Source: Desulfuromonas sp. (GTDB taxonomy: Bacteria > Desulfobacterota > Desulfuromonadia > Desulfuromonadales > SZUA-401). From it: DNA of 29,756 nt. A program made the position numbers and the translations under genes. How positions within the stretch are numbered: the first letter of the stretch is position 1; every line of letters begins with the position of its first letter. Shown here piece by piece: positions 23,882 through 29,756 of the stretch. The stretch lies in assembly GCA_002869605.1 (NCBI GenBank), contig PKUI01000088.1, positions 1-29,756 of the forward strand, written 5' to 3'. The notes under the pieces are model-generated. The model did not search any database and had not been told where the DNA came from. It saw only the letters and a list, made by a program, of their open reading frames with translations.

Positions 23882-26800
23882 TTAGGCTTCTTGTGGTTCT
23901 CTCGATGCAGTCGGCGTCAGACTACTGTTCAACTTGCGCCCCCGCCACAGGTAATAGATCACAGGGTAGACCATCAGCTCCATGATACCGGAGGTGACGA
24001 CACCGCCGACCATCGGCGCTGCAATCCTCTTCATCACGTCTGCCCCGGCACCGTGGCTCCACATGATCGGCAGCAGGCCGGCGATGATCACGGTGATGGT
24101 CATCACCTTGGGCCGGATGCGCTTGACCGCTCCGTGATGGATCGCCTGCACCAGGTCTCCGCGGTTGAGCATCCGCCCGTTGTCACTCCAGAGCTTGTGC
24201 GAGATGTCGAGATAGAGCAGCATCACCACCCCGGTCTCGGCATCGAGCCCGGCCAGCGCGATCATCCCGACCAGCACCGCGACCGACATCTGGTAATCGA
24301 GCAGGTAGAGGATCCAGAAGGCGCCGACCAACGAAAACGGCACGGCGAGGAACACGATGCCGGTCTTGATCAACGACTTGGTGTTGACGTAGATGATGAG
24401 AAAGATGATCAGCGCGGTCAGCGGGATGATCACCATGAAACGTTTATTGGCCGCCTGCATGTACTCGTACTGGCCGCTCCAGACGATACTGTATCCAGGT
24501 GGCAGATCGATATTCTCCGCCACCACCTGCTGGGCGTTCTCGACAAAGGTGCCGACATCGATACCACGCAGATCGACATAAACCCAGGCAGTCTGCCGCG
24601 AATTTTCGCTCTTGATCATCGGCGGCCCCTGGGTGAGCCGAATGTCAGCCAGCTGTGAGATCGGCACGTGCATGCCATTGGCCAACGGCACCAGCACCCG
24701 CTTGAGGGTCGGCAAGTCGTTGCGGAAATCCTGCTGGTAGCGAACATTGACCGGGTAGCGCTCCAGCCCTTCCACGGTGGTAGTCACGTTCATGCCGCCG
24801 ATGGCGCTCTGGATGATGTCCTGAACCGCGCCAACGGTCAGTCCGTAACGGGCCGCAGCCTCCCTGTCGACCTCAAAGTCGAGGTAGTAGCCCCCTACAA
24901 CCCGTTCGGAGAACGCGGTCAGGGTCCCCTTCTGATTGCGCATCAGCGCCTCGATCTGTTGCCCGAGGTCACTGAGCACCTGCAGATCGTCGCCCATAAT
25001 CTTGATCCCGACCGGGGTCTTGATGCCGGTGGAGAGCATATCGATACGGGTCTTGATCGGCATGGTCCAGGCGTTGGTCAGACCGGGGAACTGGATCGCT
25101 TGATCGAACTCCTTGATCAGCTCATCGACGGTGATTGGGCGCAGCTCGGGCAAGATCCAGTGCAGCGGCTTTTTAAGCCACTCCGGCCAGTCGGAGTAAA
25201 AACGCTCTGTATGGATGCGCCGCCACTGCTCCTCCGGCTTTAGCATGATGGTGGTTTCGAGCATCGACAGCGGCGCCGGGTCGGTGGCTGTTTCGGCCCG
25301 CCCGACCTTGCCGAATGTGCGCTCCACCTCGGGGAAACTGGCGATGATCGCATCGGTCTGCTGCAGCAACTCGCGCGCCTTGGTGACCGAAATCCCCGGC
25401 AGGGTGGTCGGCATGTAGAGCAGGTCCCCCTCGTAAAGTGGCGGCATGAACTCGGAGCCGGTCTTGCTCGCCGGCCATGCGATCGACAATATCAACACCA
25501 GGGCAGCAACCAGGGTCGGCCAGCGCCATTTGAGGACGAAATCGACCAGCGGATGGTAAACCCGGATCAGGAAGCGATTGACCGGGTTGGCCTCTTCCGG
25601 TTTGATCTTGCCACGGATGAACCAGCTCATCAGGATCGGCACGATGGTCACCGAGAGCAGTGCCGCGGCCGCCATGGCGTAGGTCTTGGTAAAGGCGAGC
25701 GGCTTGAACATACGCCCGGACTGCTCGTGCAACGCGAACACTGGCACAAACGATACCGTGATCACCAGCAGCGAGAAGAACAGCGTCGGTCCAACCTCCT
25801 TGGCCGAGGCCATGATAATCTCCGCGTGGGGCTTTTTGCCCTGGTCCCGTTCGAGGTGCTTGTGAGCATTCTCGATCATGATGATAGCGGCGTCGATCAT
25901 GGCACCGATCGCGATGGCGATACCACCGAGGCTCATGATATTGGCGTTGATCCCCTGGCCGTTCATGATCATGAAGGCGATCAGGATCGCCACCGGCAGG
26001 GTGAAGATGGCCACCAGCGCGCTCGGCAGATGAAACAGGAACAGCGCAGTGACCAACGCCACGACGATACTCTCCTCGAGCAGTTTTTCCTTGAGAGTAT
26101 CGACTGCGCGTTCGATCAGACCGGAGCGGTCATAGACCGGGGTGATGGTCACCCCTTCCGGCAACCCGGACTTAAGGTCTTCGAGCTTTTCCTTGACCCG
26201 ATCGATGGTCGCCTGGGCGTTCTCCCCGTAGCGCATGACGATGATGCCGCCGACCGTCTCGCCCTTTCCGTCGAGCTCGGCAATGCCGCGGCGCAGCTCG
26301 GGGCCGATTGAAACGTCGGCAAAATCCCGCACCAGTATCGGCGTGCCGCGGGAATCGGTACCGACGACGATCCGTTCGATATCGCTGACCGAACCGATAT
26401 AACCATGACCACGCACCATGAACTCGGTTTCGGCCATCTCCACGACCCGACCGCCGACATCGCGGTTGCTGTCCTGGATGGCACGCTTGATCTGCGGGAT
26501 GGTCAGGTGGTAGGCGAGCAGGCGATTCGGGTCGATCGAGACCTGATACTGCTTGACGTAGCCGCCGATGCTTGCGACTTCGGCGACCCCTTCGACGGCG
26601 GCGAGCTCGTAGCGCAGGTACCAGTCCTGGATGGAACGGAGCTGCTGAAGATCATGCTTGTCGCTGTTGAGGGTATACTCGTAGACCCAGCCGACCCCGG
26701 TCGCATCGGGGCCGAGGCTCGGGTTGACCCCGGCGGGGAGCTTGCCGCTGGCGTAGTTGAGATATTCCAGCACCCGGGAACGGGCCCAGTAGATGTCGGT

Positions 26801-27100
26801 CCCATCCTCGAAGATGATGTAGACGAACGAGATACCGAAAAAGCTATAGCCGCGCACCACCTTGGCATAAGGAACCGAGAGCATCTGGGTGGTAAGCGGA
26901 TAGGTCACCTGGTCCTCGACCACCTGGGGTGCCTGCCCCGGGTACTCGGTGAAGATGATCACCTGGACATCGGATAGGTCGGGGATGGCGTCGATCGGCG
27001 TCTCGCGCAACGAGTAGATGCCGGCGATGATGGCAAAGCCGGTCAGCATGACAACAATAAACTTATTGCGTACTGACCATTCTATGAGTCGCTCTAACAT
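23882..27100 (-). CDS. cusA: CusA-type heavy-metal efflux RND transporter
   Basis: Inner-membrane proton-driven pump of 1072 residues that exports Cu(I)/Ag(I) through a CusCBA-like tripartite complex. The N-terminus MLERLIEWSVRNKFIVV, PDLSDVQVIIFTEYPGQAPQ and the large periplasmic loops are typical of HME-RND proteins. The proton-relay Asp403 sits in AIAIGAMIDAAIIMIENAHK, matching Asp405 of E. coli CusA. The three methionines of the periplasmic metal site appear conserved at Met563 (YMPTTLPGIS), Met613 (LSMLETTI) and Met688 (RIDMLSTGIK). These methionines favour monovalent copper or silver over zinc or cobalt. It starts 17 bases after cusB and is full length. Confidence 0.95.
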   Translation of the reverse strand: MLERLIEWSVRNKFIVVMLTGFAIIAGIYSLRETPIDAIPDLSDVQVIIFTEYPGQAPQVVEDQVTYPLTTQMLSVPYAKVVRGYSFFGISFVYIIFEDGTDIYWARSRVLEYLNYASGKLPAGVNPSLGPDATGVGWVYEYTLNSDKHDLQQLRSIQDWYLRYELAAVEGVAEVASIGGYVKQYQVSIDPNRLLAYHLTIPQIKRAIQDSNRDVGGRVVEMAETEFMVRGHGYIGSVSDIERIVVGTDSRGTPILVRDFADVSIGPELRRGIAELDGKGETVGGIIVMRYGENAQATIDRVKEKLEDLKSGLPEGVTITPVYDRSGLIERAVDTLKEKLLEESIVVALVTALFLFHLPSALVAIFTLPVAILIAFMIMNGQGINANIMSLGGIAIAIGAMIDAAIIMIENAHKHLERDQGKKPHAEIIMASAKEVGPTLFFSLLVITVSFVPVFALHEQSGRMFKPLAFTKTYAMAAAALLSVTIVPILMSWFIRGKIKPEEANPVNRFLIRVYHPLVDFVLKWRWPTLVAALVLILSIAWPASKTGSEFMPPLYEGDLLYMPTTLPGISVTKARELLQQTDAIIASFPEVERTFGKVGRAETATDPAPLSMLETTIMLKPEEQWRRIHTERFYSDWPEWLKKPLHWILPELRPITVDELIKEFDQAIQFPGLTNAWTMPIKTRIDMLSTGIKTPVGIKIMGDDLQVLSDLGQQIEALMRNQKGTLTAFSERVVGGYYLDFEVDREAAARYGLTVGAVQDIIQSAIGGMNVTTTVEGLERYPVNVRYQQDFRNDLPTLKRVLVPLANGMHVPISQLADIRLTQGPPMIKSENSRQTAWVYVDLRGIDVGTFVENAQQVVAENIDLPPGYSIVWSGQYEYMQAANKRFMVIIPLTALIIFLIIYVNTKSLIKTGIVFLAVPFSLVGAFWILYLLDYQMSVAVLVGMIALAGLDAETGVVMLLYLDISHKLWSDNGRMLNRGDLVQAIHHGAVKRIRPKVMTITVIIAGLLPIMWSHGAGADVMKRIAAPMVGGVVTSGIMELMVYPVIYYLWRGRKLNSSLTPTASREPQEA

Positions 27101-27117
27101 GGACTAGCCTTTCAGGA

Positions 27118-28632
27118 CTACTTAAACAGGTCCTCGAGGTTCTCTTGCCCTGCGGCTGTTTCATCATCACCAAACAGGTCTTCCAATGACTCTTCCTGAG
27201 ACGGTTCGCTGGCGGTAACCGGCTCATCCGGTTGCATCATCTTGCGGATCGCCTCGCGCAACTTGCTTTCGGAGTCGAGCATGAACTGGGCCGAGGTCAC
27301 CACCCGCTCGCCATCCAGCAGCCCGCTGATGACCTCGACATGACCGATGTCATCGTGCAGGCCGGTCTTCACAGCGCGCGGCTCGAAACGGCCGTCACCG
27401 AGGGCGACAAAGACCGTCTGTTGTGAACCGGTCCTGAGCACCGCCTCGGAAGGCACCACCAGGGCATTGTCAATCGGCTTACCGAAAATCCTCACGTTGA
27501 CGTACATGTCCGGCTTCAGCTGCAGGTTGACGTTGTCGAGTTCGATGCGTGCCTTGACGGTTCTCGTCTTCGCCTCGACGAACGGGTATACCCTGCTGAT
27601 GACGCCGTCGAGAGTCTCTCCCTTGTAGGGGAGCTCGACCTCGGCGCGCAGCCCTTCATGCACCCAGGGGAGCTCGAACTCGTAGATGTCGGCCTGGATC
27701 CAGATTTTGCGAATATCGGCTATTTCCATGAGGCGGCTGCCGGCCTTGATGTAGCTACCTTCAAGGACCTGCTTATGGGTCACTATGCCGTCAAATGGGG
27801 CCAGCAGCTTGAGGGTGCGGTTGACCTGACGAGTTTTCTCGAGCTGTAGGATCTGACGAGTGGAGATATCCCAGTAAGCAAGCCGCTTGCGGGAGGCATC
27901 GAGGAGACGGCGGGCACCGTCGACAATTGATGGAAACGGGCTCTCCTTGACCCCGTCGTAATTCTTCAACGCCAGCAGGTACTCTTCCTGGGCTGTTACC
28001 AGCTCGGGGCTGTAGATCTCGAGTAGCACCTCGCCCTTGGTCACCTCCTGGCCCATTTCGGCGACCAGCAGCGATTCGACCCAGCCATCGACCTTGGTCG
28101 TCACCTGGAACTGTTTCGGCTCCGGATAGGCCACCAGACCGACCGTCCGCACCGAGCGCGAGAGGTTATAGCGTACGGCCTGAGTGGTGCGCAGACCCAT
28201 GTTCTGGGTGGTCATCGGGTCGATGCGGATCACCGCGCCGCCGGTACCCTCCCCTTCGTAGACCGGGACCAGGTCCATCCCCATGGGAGACTTGCCCGGC
28301 TGATCGCTGATGTAGGTCGGATCCATCGGCGCAACCCAATACTTGACCTGCTTCTTCCCGCCTGCGTCGCCAGCGCTATCGCTGCCGGCCGAAGATTCCG
28401 GCTTGAGCGGCGTCAGATCCATGTTGCAGATCGGGCAGAGGCCGGGCTCGTCGGTGATAATCATCGGGTGCATGCCGCAGGTCCATTTCTGGCCTTCCTC
28501 GGCAAACGCTACGCCGACAGCATGGCTGTGAGCATGCTCGTGACCAGGCCCGATCTGTAACCACAACGCTTCCCAGGAGAACAGCATCCCGACGGCTACA
28601 AGCAGAGAGGTAATGGTGATGAATTTCTTCAT
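27118..28632 (-). CDS. cusB: CusB-type periplasmic adaptor with heavy-metal-binding domains
   Basis: Membrane-fusion protein of 504 residues linking CusA to the outer-membrane channel. After a signal anchor (about 1-27) and a His-rich patch (GPGHEHAHSHAVG) come two short heavy-metal-binding domains. The first is complete (49-77; Cys52, His55, Cys66, Cys69 in CGMHP...CPICNMDL). The second (97-125, YWVAPMDP...GKSPMGMDLVPVYE) has lost the cysteines but keeps Met and is a common form in the family. The barrel-sandwich, alpha-hairpin and beta-barrel domains follow (about 135-460). The C-terminal tail carries LEDLF twice (483-487 and 499-503) in an acidic context. It overlaps cusC by 4 bases. Confidence 0.92.
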   Translation of the reverse strand: MKKFITITSLLVAVGMLFSWEALWLQIGPGHEHAHSHAVGVAFAEEGQKWTCGMHPMIITDEPGLCPICNMDLTPLKPESSAGSDSAGDAGGKKQVKYWVAPMDPTYISDQPGKSPMGMDLVPVYEGEGTGGAVIRIDPMTTQNMGLRTTQAVRYNLSRSVRTVGLVAYPEPKQFQVTTKVDGWVESLLVAEMGQEVTKGEVLLEIYSPELVTAQEEYLLALKNYDGVKESPFPSIVDGARRLLDASRKRLAYWDISTRQILQLEKTRQVNRTLKLLAPFDGIVTHKQVLEGSYIKAGSRLMEIADIRKIWIQADIYEFELPWVHEGLRAEVELPYKGETLDGVISRVYPFVEAKTRTVKARIELDNVNLQLKPDMYVNVRIFGKPIDNALVVPSEAVLRTGSQQTVFVALGDGRFEPRAVKTGLHDDIGHVEVISGLLDGERVVTSAQFMLDSESKLREAIRKMMQPDEPVTASEPSQEESLEDLFGDDETAAGQENLEDLFK

Positions 28633-29756
28633 GGTTGCGTCCTGTCCCCAGCCGTTGACGTTCCCTTCACGTAGACTTCGGGTTCACTGCCGGTCAATTG
28701 GATGAAACGGGCCTCGCTGCGGCGGTAGCCGCTGAGTGCCCGGTAGTAGTCGATCTGGTAGTTGTAGAGCCCGGCGAGACTGTCCATCAGGTCAACAAAC
28801 GAGACGTTGCCGACTTGGTAGGCGCTCAGTTCGGCATCAAAACTCTGCTGCGCCTGCGGAATAATACCGGTGCGATACAAGAGGACAAGGTTGCGGTATT
28901 TTTGCAGCGCCGCAGCGGTTTTCCGCACCTCGGAAACCGTGCGCTCGAGCAGTTCGCGATACTGCTGGCGCGCCATCGTCAACCCGGCGTCGGCGCCGGC
29001 CACCGCTTCGCGGCGTTTTTCAAGGTAGATTGGCAGGTTGAAGCTGAATCCGGCACTAACGAAATCCTCACCGCCATCGGGGAGGTTGTCGTCGCGGAAA
29101 CGATAACTCGCCCAGACGCCAAGGTCAGGATAATAGTCCCGTTGCGCAAGGCGCCTGGTGGACTGGTACTGCTCGATGAGGGCTGTGTACGCCCGAAACA
29201 GCGGGCGCTGCTTCTGCACTACCTCGATGGTGGCGTCAACGTCAGGAAGATCCGACAACGACTCATCGACACCCGAGGTCTGAAAATCGGCATGCTCACG
29301 ACTGAGAACCGCGTTTAGCTGGGCACGGACATCCTCCCGCTGCTGCGTCATGGAGAGCAACCTCTCGGTGAGCTTCGACTGCTGTAGCTGTGCACGCAGG
29401 ACATCCTGCTGTTTCCCCTTGCCGACGGCAAAACGGGTCTCACTCAGACGCGTCAGCTGGTCAAGAACCTCGAGGTTCTTTTTTACCAACTCAAGGGCGT
29501 GATCGAGGAAGAACAGCTGATACCAAAGATCTCTAACCTGCCGGACGACTTCGCCGCGCTGGTCCTGATAACTCGCCTCGTACCAACGGGCCTGTTGAGC
29601 GGCGATATCACCCCTGAGAGCGAGTTTACCCGGAAACGGAAAGGCCTGCTCGAGTTTGACCTCATTGCCGGTCATCGCATACTCGTCACTGGCCTGAGAA
29701 TCGACCGGGTAGCTTGAGAACGACATGGAAAGACGCGGGTCAGCAAGCGCACTGGC
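28629..29756 (-). CDS. cusC: CusC/TolC-family outer-membrane efflux protein, 5' end outside window
   Basis: Outer-membrane channel component, partial. The frame is open to the window edge: codons at 29756-29727 read ASALADPRLS and continue into MSFSSYPVDS, so the ATG at 29726 is internal and the true start, signal peptide and first helices lie beyond the window. About 375 residues are visible. LEQAFPFPGKLALRGDIAAQQ and the repeated long coiled-coil helices (about 38-125 and 225-330 of the visible part, with QYRELLERTVSEVRKTAAAL) are typical of the family. The C-terminal AYQVGNVSFVDLMDSL is the standard TolC-family motif. The stop overlaps the cusB start (ATGA). Upstream regulators of the operon are not in view. 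Confidence 0.9.
   Translation of the reverse strand, partial: ASALADPRLSMSFSSYPVDSQASDEYAMTGNEVKLEQAFPFPGKLALRGDIAAQQARWYEASYQDQRGEVVRQVRDLWYQLFFLDHALELVKKNLEVLDQLTRLSETRFAVGKGKQQDVLRAQLQQSKLTERLLSMTQQREDVRAQLNAVLSREHADFQTSGVDESLSDLPDVDATIEVVQKQRPLFRAYTALIEQYQSTRRLAQRDYYPDLGVWASYRFRDDNLPDGGEDFVSAGFSFNLPIYLEKRREAVAGADAGLTMARQQYRELLERTVSEVRKTAAALQKYRNLVLLYRTGIIPQAQQSFDAELSAYQVGNVSFVDLMDSLAGLYNYQIDYYRALSGYRRSEARFIQLTGSEPEVYVKGTSTAGDRTQP

Overview
The window is a GC-rich bacterial chromosome segment of about 29.8 kb, cut at its right edge inside a gene. Gene content and order fit a Desulfuromonadia-type organism (Geobacter, Desulfuromonas or Pelobacter relatives): mutS-amidase-glnD-xerD, a malic enzyme fused to a phosphotransacetylase domain, and a Cus-type metal efflux operon. 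That placement is inferred from gene families, not from a marker gene. I see no rRNA, tRNA, CRISPR array, prophage or intact insertion sequence.

Left region (161-9849). A minus-strand operon runs mutS, N-acetylmuramoyl-L-alanine amidase, glnD, xerD with overlaps or gaps of at most 15 bases. It combines mismatch repair, wall hydrolysis, nitrogen signalling and chromosome dimer resolution. Divergent from it are an unrecognised 167-residue protein and a cation diffusion facilitator, coupled by a TAATG overlap.

Repeat-rich gap (9850-10672). About 820 bases hold no intact gene. They contain two copies of a two-hairpin repeat, two other long inverted repeats, terminators for both flanking operons, and a short degenerate copy of the 3' end of a second phosphofructokinase gene. 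Further copies of the two-hairpin repeat lie at the left window edge and between the malic enzyme gene and thrC. All four copies have a 13-bp stem and a 6-base loop, and their stem differences are all compensated.

Middle region (10673-19109). A six-gene minus-strand operon encodes a YfcE-type phosphoesterase, a LapA-like membrane protein, ExbB, ExbD, a ROK glucokinase and a phosphofructokinase, running from a promoter near 14565 to a terminator at 10561. The malic enzyme gene and thrC follow on the plus strand, each with a recognisable promoter and a strong terminator.

Right region (19117-29756). Two minus-strand metal-related operons lie in tandem. The upstream one is cusC-cusB-cusA plus a His/Met-rich periplasmic protein, ending at a long hairpin terminator; it should export Cu(I)/Ag(I) across the envelope. 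The downstream one encodes a membrane-anchored HMA/SurA-like fusion with a Cys-rich tail, a DUF2318 protein, a MacB-like ABC permease and ATPase, and two small zinc-ribbon membrane proteins. It resembles a reduced form of the DUF2318-ABC iron systems (Campylobacter p19 locus, E. coli Fet) without P19 or FTR1. With the repeated GCAGGATA motifs in its upstream region, it is the best candidate here for an under-described system.
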